64,000 bases of DNA from Neodontobutis hainanensis (Eukaryota > Chordata > Actinopteri > Gobiiformes > Odontobutidae): assembly GCA_024349245.1 (NCBI GenBank), contig JALDNG010000004.1, positions 5,450,001 to 5,514,000 of the forward strand, written 5' to 3'. The notes beneath the pieces were generated by a model, which searched no databases, was not told the DNA's origin, and worked only from the letters and a program-made list of their open reading frames with translations. Positions 9,073-22,100 of the stretch are shown one piece after another. Position 1 is the first letter of the stretch, and each line of letters starts with the position of its first letter. The position numbers and the translations under genes are program-made.

Positions 9073-10929
9073 ATGTCGCTGCTGACTCATGTGCTTGCGT
9101 GCCTCTTTGGTATGGGCTCGTGGGTGGCCATCAATGGGATGTGGGTGGAGCTTCCTCTGGTTGTTCAGGAGATCCCTGAGGGCTGGTACCTGCCGTCCTA
9201 CCTGACTGTCCTCATCCAAATGGCTAACATTGGTCCTCTATTCATAACCCTCATTCATCGCTTCCGCCCTGGGACACTAGATGAACGGCCGGTTATCTAT
9301 TCTATAGTTGTGTTGGGTGTCATTGCTACATTCCTGCTAGCTTTCTTTTGGAAGCAGAGAGTGACTGTTATGGGATCCCCACACAGTGTTCCTCTACTGG
9401 TTTTAAGCTTTCTTCTTTCCGTAGTGGACTGCACTCTTCTGTCACCTTTCTGCCTTTCATGATGCGCCTGCACCCACAGTACCTCACCACATACTTTGCA
9501 GGTGAAGGCCTCAGTGGTCTTGTGCCTGCATTGGTGGCTCTGATCCAAGGTGTTGGTGTAGTTCAATGTGAGAATGTCACCCTTTCAGCCAACACAACAG
9601 CTTTTAATTCAACCACTGTTGGAAGTGGAGAGCTAAAAGCCATCTACCAACCAGCAAAGTTTTCTGCCCAAGTTTTTTTCCTCTTCCTCAGTGCTATGAT
9701 GGTTGTGTGCCTTGTAGCTTTTATATTACTCAACTACCATCCTTCTGTTGCAAGGGAGAGAAAAAATAACTTGTACTACGACACAGATCTTGCTCAGGAG
9801 AAAAGAGAACAAGGTTTGTCACTGCATGCCCAGTCTCCAGAGCAGAAACCCATGATCAGTCCCCAAGAGACTGCCAAGTGGGAACCCGCAGCTCCTTCGG
9901 CAGAGGGACATACAGTAACTTTGAGGTGGCGTTTATCTTTGTTGTACTTGCCTGGGTCAATGCTCTGACCAATGCGGTGCTGCCCTCAGTGCAGTCTTAT
10001 TCGTGTCTGCCTTACGGAAACCAGGCATACCATCTGGCCGCCACCACGGCAGCTGTTGCTAATCCAGTGGCCTGCTTCATCGCCATGTTTATACCACTGA
10101 GGTGAGAGTGGGAACATGATACTGTGTCTTATAATGAACATTGATAATAGCACAACTTCTATCAGATTACTGTATATTGTTTGTTACTTGTTTAGGTCAT
10201 AGCTCAAATGTGTAGATCCAGGATTTATGGTGAATTTTTTTTTTTCAAAGTAAAAATGAAAAAATACTGTTCTTGTATTTTTTCCAGGTCTTTGATCTTC
10301 ATGGGTGTCTTAACGTTGTTTGGGACTGGTTTTGGTGCCTACATCATGACTATGGCTGCATTGAGTCCCTGCCCTTTGTTGGTCCACAGTACATCTGGGA
10401 CTGTGGTCATAGTAAGACTCTTTGTACTTTAAATGCATCTAATAGTTATATACTTGCTACTGGGTGTGTTTCATCTATTACTCTGTATTACTTGCTGTGC
10501 ATACATTTTCCCTTTAACTGATGTCTTTCAAGTCCTAACTACAGTAAGTACAATAAAAAAAACAGGACCAGATTTAAATGCCAATATGTGTTGGCTGATA
10601 ATACTTTCATAATTTTAGAGGCATAATATGCAGTATTTCTCTTTTAATGCTCATCAGAAGTAAAAAGTAAAATCAAAGTTAACTAGCCTTTTAACTGTCA
10701 TTAACTCTGTTTGCAGGTGTTGGCATGGATCCTGTTTGTCTTGTTCTTATCATATGTGAAGGTCATTATTGGGGTTATCCTGAGAGATGAAGGACACAGC
10801 GCCCTCGTGTGGTGTGGATCAGTGGTACAGTTGGGGTCTATGGTCGGAGCTCTATCAATGTTTCCTATGGTTAGTGTTTATGGACTTTTTAAATCCGGTG
10901 ACGCTTGTAACACAAAGTGCCCACTGTAA
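9073..10929 (+). CDS. slc52a3: Riboflavin transporter SLC52A3-like, frame broken twice
   Basis: SLC52 proteins carry riboflavin across the plasma membrane with about 11 membrane helices. Coding pieces: 9073-10101 (acceptor TTGTAG before 9026), 10288-10411 and 10717-10929 (stop TAA). The start MSLLTHVLACLFGMGSW matches SLC52A3 MAFLMHLLVCVFGMGSW, and the end GLFKSGDACNTKCPL matches its Cys-containing end. GEGLSGLVPALVAL and VLPSVQSYSCLPYG are family signatures. NVT, NTT and NST sites lie in an extracellular loop. The first exon needs two +1 steps: near 9433-9435 (VDC|SSVTFLPFMMRL lacks one base of a Thr codon) and between about 9840 and 9885 (QKPMIS to RSSFGRGTYSNFEV). Either the assembly has indels or this copy is decaying. 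SLC52A2-like naming is an alternative. Confidence 0.88.
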
Positions 10930-11300
10930 TAAAAATGATACACATGTCTCTGTTGCATAATGTTGTGCACTTGAGCGGAACGACAGCTTTACATAGTTCT
11001 CCTGTCCTGTAATGTTTCAACAATACCAATGACCTCCTGGGTTTCATGTGAAGTGTATTTACAGTCATTATGGGCATTTTATTATTTTGTTTTCATGTCA
11101 GAGGTCAAATTTGTCTTACTTGAACCATTGTCACTGAAAGTAAAAAAGAATCAGTGTTTTTTATACATTGGCTTTAAATGTACATATTTTGAGAATGTTA
11201 GTATTTTATTGTTTACAAGATGTGCTACTAAAATATTTAAATATTACAATCGAATTGAAAATAAAATAAAATGGCAAAGCCTGATTTTTATTTTTATTAT
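10928..11300 (+). other. 3' UTR of the transporter gene
   Basis: AATAAA at 10928-10933 overlaps the stop codon. Further signals occur in AAAATAAAATAAAATGG at about 11257-11273, which is the more plausible cleavage region. The stretch is AT-rich and noncoding. Confidence 0.5.
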
Positions 11301-11639
11301 ATTTTTTATGTCACTTAGAACAATTAAATTCATCAGTATTTTTTTAGAGTTTTATCCTAAGGCATTAAACATGTACAACGCTACATTAAACGTACTGTTC
11401 TTACACACAACTTTATCGCACACCTTTCACCCAACCACTAGAGGTCGCTATTTGAGTATAAAAGATACACAAGCCGTCCTTTCATGGGAGCGCTGAATCA
11501 ACGTTTGTGACGGCACACAATAGTCTTGAATGTACTATTTTTCTTACTAAACATATAAATATATGTATAAAATATATAATATATTTTTTATTACCCTTAT
11601 CCAAAAAATATCCTGGATATGGATATTTTGGGCTTCTTG

Positions 11640-11910
11640 CACAACTGAACATAGCTTGAGGAGTGATGCGTCTCTCTGGAGTGTTAACTTCGGTTATGTC
11701 TGCATCATATCCGTTGAATACTAAATCAAATGTGTTTTGTCCACATAGGTATGTTTTTTTTGGCTCCACTGGGAGAAATAGAAATAAGGAACTCATGATA
11801 ACTCACGGTCTGATTCAGATCCCAGTGGTTCCTCAAAACATCTGGGGTCATCATCTCCTGATGGCTCATCCTCATCCCCTTATCTTTTCTCTGACCTCTT
11901 TGACATAAGT
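11640..11910 (-). mobile_element. Possible piggyBac-like transposase relic
   Basis: On the minus strand, a broken frame gives MSKRSEKR, a stop, then GDEDEPSGDDDPR and GSESDREL. A neighbouring frame gives NGYDADITEVNTPERRITPQ. Basic-then-acidic Ser/Asp-rich starts of this kind are typical of piggyBac-derived transposases. The rest of a transposase (DDD catalytic core, Cys-rich end) was not seen. Low confidence. Confidence 0.25.
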
Positions 11911-14900
11911 TTTGCGGACTAAATGTTAACAGACCTGTTTCAAAACTTAATATTAGACTTCAATAAATCAATTTGAGCTTTATAAATATATGGTTATAGT
12001 GAGCACTTAATTTTCACTTCGGAATGACCCAATTTTGCAAAAACCCAGCAGCCTGATCCAAATTCATGATGACACATGTAAAGCACAATGAAGAAATGTA
12101 TCGTTCTCTTTACCTCTATGTCCTCTACCTATCACTTCACTAATTTGAGATCTCCTTTTCCCCAAGCTCCCCGTCTTCTTAAATTCATGCACATGGCAGA
12201 CTTTGTGACCGTAATTTCAATTTAAAACACATGAGGGGGAAATCCTAGCCTCCGCTGCTCTTTAATGGGCCGTCATGGGATTGGAGTATGCAGAGAATGA
12301 TTGAATTTTGTAAGAAGGCCAGGAACTATCATGACTCGCCTGGCGTTATGCAATCGACCATTCCCCTCTCACAACGCGACGTCTGGTAAAAAACCTAGAG
12401 CAGCAGGAAGAAAGGGCTGGAAACGTCAACGTCTGGAGCAAAAGAGAGACAAATATTTTTGCTGCTAAATGACTCAAGACTATATAAAAGTGAAACTCGG
12501 TTATCATGATATAAAAAGAGTGAAATAAGATGTGAGCCACCACATCAAACTGACAGATTTTGAAACAGACTGCTTTTAACGGTAGTAAATGACTCTTTTT
12601 ACACTGTAATGCATGACATCCTATATTTCCTGAAACATATGGAGTCCATACAAAGCTGCCATACTGGTTTATTTATATGAGTGTGTCATGTCTGCTTTAT
12701 CCCTTGAATCTCTCCACCTGCTGGCACACATTTTCAGAGTTAAGCTAAAAAAATACAAAAAACTGAAATGCCATTTAGACCAAACTTTTTCACACCCACT
12801 GTGTTGGATTGCACCACTGTGAGCTACAACTTTCAATACAGCAACATCCTTCCCGTTAAGCCCATTATATTCATATGGACCTGACTGTTTTTTCTCTCTG
12901 GTCGACTTTGTACCAAGACATAAAGTAATCAAAAGTTAAGAGCAAACACTCAAGGAGGCACTTAGCAAAAAAGAAAAGCTTTTATGATAAAACATTCATA
13001 TACAGAGCAGGAGACAGGTAATCTTTGAGGATGATAGGGTTGTCTTGTGGTCAGTTTCAGTGTAGTATGGCTTGGGGAGTGTAGATGAAGGCTCCTAATA
13101 ACCTCCCTGCCCACCCATCATCTATGCAAAACAACTAAAACCTGAGTGTATTTCTTCAGTGGTGTGAAGTATGCCTTAAAGAGCTGTTGGCCGCTGCAGT
13201 AAAGCTCACTTCCCCGACAGGGTGATGCTGAGACAATCAGAAATGTGCATGCACGTGGTAATGGCAAAAGATAAGCTGCACATGTACATCCAAAATGTAC
13301 ACTAACTTTTGAAATGTCTTATAAAAGTAGTCTCCAAATGCAAATACAGCTGGCTGATGATGTGAATAATAATATCGATGTTCTGAGTTGAACTTTTGTG
13401 TTCACTTCAAACCAATGGTAAATAGTTGTTGCGCACTGTACGCTGTAAAAAAGAAAACAGCCACCAATGCATTCTGAAATAAAATGTTTGTACCCTTCCC
13501 AAAATGCAAGATCCCAACTATGCCATTAAACAGTGCACAATCTCATCATAACCAACCCAGGGGGGAAAAAAAGTCCTAAACCATCCCTTGTTCATGTTCG
13601 GAAGTCAGTTTGCATAGGTTGAGTGTGGGGTCAGGCCGAGGTCGCACAGGGCATCCATTAGTGGCCTTATTTAGTCTTATTTCTTTAGGGGGAGTGATCG
13701 GCCAACAAAGACAAAGAATCATTACCTTTGCCCGCCCCCTCTCTGCCAGCAGTCAATAATGAGGGATCATTAAAATGAATAGATGGACATTCCCCTTTTC
13801 TCCGGATCCTTATTGCAAAATCAGTGTCAGGGGAAATGAAGATTGAGCTCGGAGAAGGCGTCTAAAAGCCTAACAGTGATTGTCGTGAACTCATCTCCAA
13901 TGCCAGGCTCCTTTATCTACTGTAAGAGTCTGCACCTGCCTGAACTCTTGACTAGCAAGAGCTTTTACTGAAGCCCATTAAGCATATCCCTAATGTGTGC
14001 TACAATGTACTTCAACATAAACATTGTGTACATGTGCTAAAACATTTACAACAAACAATGCAAAAAGGATTTAGGACTGGGGTGTTTTCTGTAAAGGCAA
14101 ATGTGAATGGACTACAACAATGGTGTCAAACAGAAATTTACAATATGGATCACATGAATGTCTAAAAATATAGGTAACTAAATGACTTTTTATTAATTAG
14201 TTTTAGCACAGTGTTTGATCTAAAGAATAGATAACTTGTGAAAATATAAACAAGCACTTAATTCTTACTTTTGTGCATTTCTTAAGCTCAAACATCTGCC
14301 CCATTGCTTAATTGTATGAATTCTCACAACATTTCACGCATCGCAGAAGAAATGAGCGAATCAAGCTGAATGACTGCAGATGGAGAACAAAAAAAGATGG
14401 CACAAATTTTTCCAGACCCCATCTGGTTGCTTTTTCAGAGCTACGCTTAAAGTGTCTTTTAAAACACTGATTTGTCTGTGGGTCCGCTCCGACGTGACCA
14501 TGTCAGCTGGTCATCTCGTTGGCCTGTCAAATGTGAAATGTCCCATAAAAAGAGAATCCACGTACACCTGTGGATGTAGACTCCACCCGCTCAAAACAGA
14601 TTAAAGCAACACATGTAAACACATTGTAAAGATGGCACACGTGGTAGTCATTCTTCGTCTTTATCGTCTCAAAGACTTTTGATAAGGCTGTTTATGTTCT
14701 TCAGACACATGTTACTGAAAAACCAAATCCCAAGGGGCTTGAAAGAGCCAATTGGAACTCACTTTTGGGACCAAACTATCAAAGGTCTGTCTGTATGGTC
14801 AAGCAATTATCTTTTAAAGCAACTCTTAAAGCCACCCCGATGGTTCTCTCAACATGGACTCCATAACAGAGGGATATGGTGGATTTACTGCATGCAGATG

Positions 14901-17489
14901 GCCGTTAGGAGTCGCGGGCAGGATCTTCAGCACTCTGCCTATGTGCTCACTTTATAAAAGCCCAAATCAAGGGCTCCGTGGGAGTACAATGAGGGGAGAT
15001 GTCGAGCTATAAAGGCACTATAAATCCACACAATGAAACTCCATAGTCATGCCCTCCTCAAATAGATAATTAATCAGGCCCATTGTAATCTTAACACAAT
15101 GATATTTTTGGACATACTTACCTTTTGTCTCCATGGTCCAAACATTGATAGTGGTACATAATGCATTAATGTTTCAGATGAAGATATGATAACCAAAAAT
15201 GAGGAGCCTGAATGTCCTCCCCATTCTACTATGAGTACTTTCCTTCCAGCCTCCAGACATTTGTGTAAAGGTGAATTAGTAGATTTAAATTGTTAATATT
15301 GACCTTGAGTCCGTAGGCAGCCTGCTACATCTTATACCTGGATAAACAGCAGAAAATGAATAAATGAATTCATATTTTTCAGTTGCACAGGCAAATGAAT
15401 TGGTCATAATCATGCTCCAGTGCTTTCTTTGACAAATGAAATCATGGCATGTAGTATCCAAAGTGCCAACCTCCAGGGCTCCAGGAGGATGCTGACAGTA
15501 GAGTTTTTAGTGACTGGCAATGAGAAGTAAAAACTGAAAAATACATGTTTACTGTAAGAGTAACTTTTGTTGACAATTGCACATTCCAATCACTAAATAG
15601 AAGATCTGGTGAATGTGACTGAGAGTTGTCATCTCTCTAGCTGAGATCAAATCATAAAATACATTTTTCTTTGTATTTCATTTTCTTCACAGTAATTTTA
15701 AATGTAAGATTACTTCTGTGCTACCAAAACAGCAGGTCCAGGTTTTCTTGTACTAATAGTAATCAGAAGAACATATAAACGTGCAGGTGACAAAAGAGGC
15801 AGTCTGTTAATTATGAACATGTACAATCCTAATTTAAACATGTATTTATTTAAACACTTGCTCTTCAAAAGGAACTAAATTTTCAAGTGGCGTGCAAGCT
15901 TGTGGAAAAGGTCAAACACATTAACCTTGTACTAACATGCATAATTCAATGTTTCACTCTTTTTGCTACAACCGGCAACATTACAAATCTTTCGACAGAT
16001 CCCAGTAGATTTCAGGGAATGTGCTTGTTTTCATCACATAATTGGTATTCTCTTGCTCAAGTGAATCTTCCAACTTGAATGGCACAGAGCATTGGAAATC
16101 GTGGCCCGAAGTCATTTCTCCACTGTGTCAAAGGGTACGGCGCAGTCAGAGGAAGACTAAGGTAAGAGCAGGGTGCCAGGAAAAAGGGGCGGGCCTGCAA
16201 CTGTAAATAGTGGAGCTATTTTGGGTTTTCAGGACAGTTGTACAAGGGAACACCGCCTAGGCCTGCCTTCTGTCACTATGGGGATGGGCGATTCAAAACT
16301 TTGTTGAATGGAAAAAAAAAAAAAAGTGGGCAGAAGTGGCAGGTGGTACACAGGAGCTCCCTTTTGGCAAAGAGCTGTATCAGTCATACCTATCCACTCC
16401 TAACAATACTCCCTGGAAAACACACAGGCCTCTGCTTGTAGCCGCGCCTCAGCAGCACGTGGCAAACTAAAGTAAACTACAAAGACGGTTGAAAATGTTA
16501 GAAGGAACCTGATTTACTCACCGAAGTTACTGGCCAAAAGAATAAGTTTAAGATACTGCTTAACCACTCATAAAGAGGTTTAAAAATTAGAGAGAGATTA
16601 AGAGATTAAGTTGGATCTTTATGGGCTCATGGACAATTTAAGACATTGTTATTTTGTTTGTGAGTTTCAGTAAAAAAGTGTCTACAAATCAGCCACAGCT
16701 GTAATCAATCGGATAATGTATATATTTTATCTTTTTTGGTTTCTATAAATTCAGGCATAAATATTAACACGTTTATTTATATGTCCATTGATACGTTCTA
16801 AATGTTAGAAGTCGCTATCTCCATTTGCACTTCAATATTTCTATCTATCCTTCTGTCTTTTATATTGAAAATAGGATAATCAATAATTATAGCAATATTT
16901 ACTAGATTTATTTAATTTTTTTGTGTGTTGTTTGCTAAGTTTTGATAAATGTAATCTCAATGAAAATATTTTTTTAGTTCAGTATAAGCCAGTAAAAAGG
17001 GGGTAAGCCTGTTATGTTTGATTAATAAAGGTATGTCACTTTAAATACATTCATTTTTGAACAATCTGATAATTATAATAATGTTTAGCTGTTTGTTAAT
17101 ATATCAGATTGGCCCGTCAGTGGTTGTCATGTTTTGCAACAGAAATTGCCTGATTGATCTGCAATAATGGGCAAACATACTTAACCATTGGTATTTGCCT
17201 GTTGCATTAAAGAAGAGCCAATGGGTTTATACAATATTCGAGAAACAGTTATGTGTGAACATATACACACTTTACGCTACCTCAACAGAACAAAATGGAG
17301 CGGAGTATTTCTTTCAATTACATGCAAAAGATGTTTGCAAAAGATGTTTGTGTCTGGCCTGTGGCCCACGGCACACTAATACCGCTCCGTTTTGGCCGTC
17401 CGAGTGAAAAAGTTTGATATAGATGCTTCAATATGGGTGCAGTGCTTTGGCAAAGTAACAGAGCATTTACAAAGGCCATCAATATGCAA

Positions 17490-19066
17490 TTTATTTATTT
17501 AATTTTGTAGAGAACACATTAAATGCACTTAAACACATTTCATTTTCATAAATATTTCATATTAAAGAGAAATATTTTTCACCTTGTGCCTACACAGAAA
17601 AGCATTATAAAGTTTCAACAAGCTTGTAGCCGAGAGAGTAAGGCACAAAAAAATAGAAACCATATTCATACAGTTAACTCATGCTGCTATAATACATGTC
17701 CAAAATGTACTGGGAAGCTACTGGATATGGTGAGCCATTGGCAGCTAAATTATCCCCAACGTGGTGTGCATGCTTTAAATGACAGATAACATGGAAAAGA
17801 CTGCAGCAGCTCTGTGAAAGACGTCAGTGTGTGATAGGTTTACATCAGTGGAACTCTACAACATTTGGTCTGCTCTGTTTCTACAATAAAGTGCATTATG
17901 GTTTGTTTGTTTTTTTTGTATGGGGAGAAACTCAACACACAGTTTACAATGAGAAAAGGTGAAACTTTGGCAATAATTTCACCAAAGATAAAATCATTTG
18001 GTTTATGCAGATCAATTATAGCCAGCTGTTTTATAACAGTCCTGCCAACTCCTGCAGCCGAAGTGTGAGTCAGTGGCACACTTACAACATCCTTGTGCCT
18101 ATTTACATGCAATATTGCAGTGCAAGAAGTAACTAATGTATCATATATATTACCCTGCAATGTTAAAAACCAGCAGGTAAGCATACCATTGTTAACTATT
18201 ATATCTGGACAGAGACATAAATAAAAATACCTGCTTCAATAAGACACCATATGTGATTGTCCGAGCATCATTGTGTTATGATCTAAGTAAGGACTGGAAG
18301 ACTGGGGAAGGTGATTAGAAATGAGGCACTAAGGTGAAAAGCATAATGTGGGATAGCCACAGATAAGTAGAAAAAAAACGAGGATAAATGGAAAACACAA
18401 GTATATGGCGATGGTTTACATAGTCTCAATACATGTTTATACAAAATAATACACATAACATTAAGCATAAATCATATTAGGGAAGCAAATAAAATATATT
18501 GTCAATATATTCACATAGTCCAACATGGTATAATGTCCAGACTTTTCTTCTGTTTCCCTGTAAACAAATCATTAAAATGACTAATAGAAAAACTCACAAT
18601 ACAATTCCACTTTGGGTTACAATGAGCATGGACACTTATATATTTATTTTTGAGTGCTGCTGTTGTTGTCAATATCACTGCTGTAAGGCACCAGATTGGG
18701 TTGCACAAACAAATGAACCATTGATGAACCATTGTCCATGCATTATTATACATCACACTTCTAATCAAGATTGTCATTGTCAAGAGTCCCTTTGAGCTGT
18801 TTGGTCCACTAAACAACATCTGCTGTTTGTTAAGGCAAGCATAATCTTAAACTTTGCCCCGAAATCACTTCCCTTTTTTTGTAAATATAACATTCATAGA
18901 CTGTTAGTGCTTGCCAATGATTGTCACTGTAAGTCTGCAGCAAGTCTTAGAAGAGACGTGTCCGATGAGAGATCCTGGTCAAAAATCTAATTCTTCATTG
19001 TCTGGATCTCATTGTTTTTTATTGTTATCTTGTTGTTGAAGCTGTGCGCAGACGGTTTCAGGATGT
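17490..19066 (-). other. Probable nfatc1 3' UTR
   Basis: After the nfatc1 stop at 19067, minus-strand AATAAA signals (TTTATT on the plus strand) occur at 19018-19023, 18643-18648 and 17490-17495. Which is used cannot be told from sequence. No coding frame here resembles a known protein. Confidence 0.45.
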
Positions 19067-19122
19067 CTATGCATGAGTGTGCACGGAAATGCTGGAGAGG
19101 TCATTCCTGATGATCTCATTAA
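19067..19122 (-). CDS. nfatc1: nfatc1 exon 10: last coding exon
   Basis: 56 bp, acceptor TTCCACAG. The G carried from exon 9 completes Val, giving VNEIIRNDLSSISVHTHA and TAG (19067-19069). Human NFATc1 ends VNEIIRNDLSSTSTHS, so both match and phase identify this exon although it lies 13.9 kb from exon 9. Confidence 0.94.
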
Positions 19123-22100
19123 CTGTGGAAAAAAGACATAAAAGATCATTACTCCAACATTATACTGAATAACGGTGTTCTTCACAGAATTATGTTAAAT
19201 GGAAGTGGTCCAAGGATGGTTCCCAGGGTGTTCCCTTAAATACTCTGCTGCCAGGCAACTCACTTTTGTTTTTTGTTTATTGAGGTGTTTATTTAGTGTG
19301 TGTACTAAACTTTATTTTAACTTGAAAAATACTAGTTATGCTATAATAATAGCATTCTTTAGGAGTTATATCAGTTCCCCACACATTTCTTTCTCTAAGT
19401 CATCGCCTTGTCTTTCCTGCACTTGTTCCTGTACCCGCGCCTTTCCCATAGTCGACCAGACAGAGATCAGTACCCTGTCCTTATCGTTTTTGTGTTCTTT
19501 GGCAAGACAGAAGGAAATGGCTCCAAAGATGGCGAGGGCCCTGGGTCCAGTGATTGAACAACAAAAACAAGCGGCTCCTTGGTTTGTGATTCGAGACTCG
19601 ACATGATAAAGTCCACTGATGTAGACAAAGAGAAAGAAGCCGCTGTGTGTGGAGACAGGAAGTCCACCCACTGAAGAGGGTCTGCAGTCTGGTATCAATA
19701 GATTTTTTTAGACAAATAAAATGGGGTGCTTTTTGAAATGTAAAATTTAATAGGCTTTTTAATTTTTTCACGGAAATAATAGCAATTTCTAAAATATTAG
19801 CTCACCCTCTTTTGAATATGCACCACACACACATCCACACAAACAGGTTTGCTGGGACTCACCTCCCTCAACAGAAGGAACTCCCATCGGAAAAATCCAA
19901 CCTGTGCCAGCACTGCTGGCTGTTTTCAACTCTATTTCGCTCCAGGCTGAGCAGGCATTTACACGCTGAGTTTATTTTTAGCTGTGCCATGGCAGGACAT
20001 TAGGAAAGTACAGGGACATGTTAAATGATCAAACTTTACTGTCACTGTTCATCGCTGCCGTTGTGAAAAAAGCTCCAGGTCATTTTTGTCAATGGTTGGG
20101 AAAGCCCAAAAATTCAAAAACAGCCACAAAAGTTCCCTTTATTTTAAAGCAACCACTTCTTCTTTTCAGTCACTGTGAAAAAAAGAGACGTTTCCTCTGC
20201 CCACGTATTAACTGTGCCGTTATTGTACTGCACTTTATCAGCTTTTCAGATTTTCCATTATAAGAGTCAGCGCAGGTAAAAGACTGGTGCCACTGTTTTT
20301 ATTTAAGTGTGCACTTGGTCGCAGAGTGAATCTCAACATGAAACAGGATGTGGCAGACGGTTACACCACAGAACAACACCAAGACGCTATTTATAGCCGT
20401 TTAATAATGTCATTTCTGTTTGGTTGCAACAACTTCTGTGAAATGTAGACATTCTAAGGTAAGACGTGGCACAGGTATATTCCCAGAAAGAGTATTGTAA
20501 GAGTAGTAGTAAAAAAACAACTTCAAGCTTTAGATAATACAGAAAAAACAACAACATATAATTACAATAGGTTAAACAAAGTTCCATTTCAAAATAAATC
20601 AGCCTTGGTTCATAGTGGAACATGGCTTACAAAAATTCACCCCTAGTATAAAAATTATAGGCCATATTTCCCATAAAATATATATATTCATTTAAGATTC
20701 CATAATAAAGGTTGCTTTTAAAACGATGCAACATTCCAGCCACACTCATTTGTCCTGGCATCCCTCTAAATGCTGGTGGAAACTGTTCTTTTTCTGTTGC
20801 TCAGGTTAATAATGGAAAGCTCTAACAGGGAGGAAACCCTTTCATGAATAAACAAAAAACAGTGGAAAACTAAACTCCAATATTCCCCCAGTGAAAAAAA
20901 AAAAAAAAAAAACGTACTAAAACAAGAGTGACATCCTTTATTAGCCGCAACGCCAACGTAATCTGTAAAGCACAGTTCAGACCTGTCAAAGCTTATTCTT
21001 AGGGATGGGCAGCTGGAGGATCTATTTCAGGCAGGTGTGAGGCTGATGAAACAGGCTTGTTTCTATGATTCAGCAAATGCCTTTTCGATGTTGGTTTAGT
21101 TAAATCCCAAGAGATCCCAATCTCCATTAAGTGCAACAGGATAAATTTATTCTAATGCCTTACAAATCTGTGTTTAACTGTTGCTGTGAAAACAAATGTA
21201 GTGTTTAACTTGTTGCAAGCATACATTTGTAACATATTCTATTAAACTGAGTTCATGTAATGTCAAAGGTCAAAAATTCTATCACAGAATTTCCCTCTCT
21301 ACACTACTCGGCAGTTATTACTTTAGCTGGACTCTGAAGTTAGAAGTTCTGTGTAAACCTGAGCTGCACTGGGGATTAAGTTAGCATTGTTAGTGGCAAG
21401 CTTTGTGCAGAGGGGTTCGATACGAGTCGGGCTTCCTCTGTGAACAGTGAATGCCCTGTGGTCTGAAGAGAGACGGAGTGTGGAGGCCTGCTGCTGTAAC
21501 CCGATCTCCTTCAGCCAAATGTGCCCTGACTGGCAATGACCCGCAGTAGTAACTTCACCTTACCTCAGCTTCACTCAGCTGACTATCGAAAACATCACCT
21601 CTGACCTCGAGTGTGTAACCAAGGCTTCCTGTTCTCTTGATACCAACACTGCAGAGGAGCACCTTCCTGAACTTCTCTCACTTTCACTGCATGAATAAAC
21701 TGCCGCTGTGTTAGGGTCAAGGACCTTCACGCTACAGCAAACTAAGATGCTTCCGCTGCTTCACTGCTGCCTTGTAGTAGCACATATTGTTTATGAGAAA
21801 AACATTCTACTATGGTGGCACTGTTCACAGCATGTAGGGAAGCTAGTTTGAGTCATTGAAACCCTTTCATGTAAACACTTGCAGGAAAAAGACTGAGTTA
21901 AACCTCACTTGAACTCATGCTTTCATCTGAAATTGATTTGCTTAGGGAAGCCAAACTAAAGCTCAAACTTGCTGCAGAGAGACAATTGAATTTCCTGGTA
22001 CATATTACTTTTGTTTCCCCGCAATATCAAATCTTCTCTCGGGCCTCGGCAGAAACACTTAATGGACTATTTGCTGCCTCCCACGCGCGACTCGGAGGCT

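Larger units (their letters stand above)
11301..19066. other. Convergent intergenic region
   Basis: This lies between the 3' ends of the transporter (plus) and nfatc1 (minus). I see no supported gene. Contents: a doubtful piggyBac-like relic near 11.7-11.9 kb, a poly(A) run near 16311-16325, and two less AT-rich blocks (about 13590-13960 and 14820-15100) with homeodomain-like TAATTA/ATTAAT words. The last 1-1.6 kb probably belongs to the nfatc1 3' UTR. Confidence 0.5.

Noticed and set aside
11029..11496. 155-codon plus-strand frame rich in Phe, Ile and Lys
   Set aside because: It is AT-rich sequence in the transporter 3' UTR and downstream. The composition explains the frame; there is no domain or homology.
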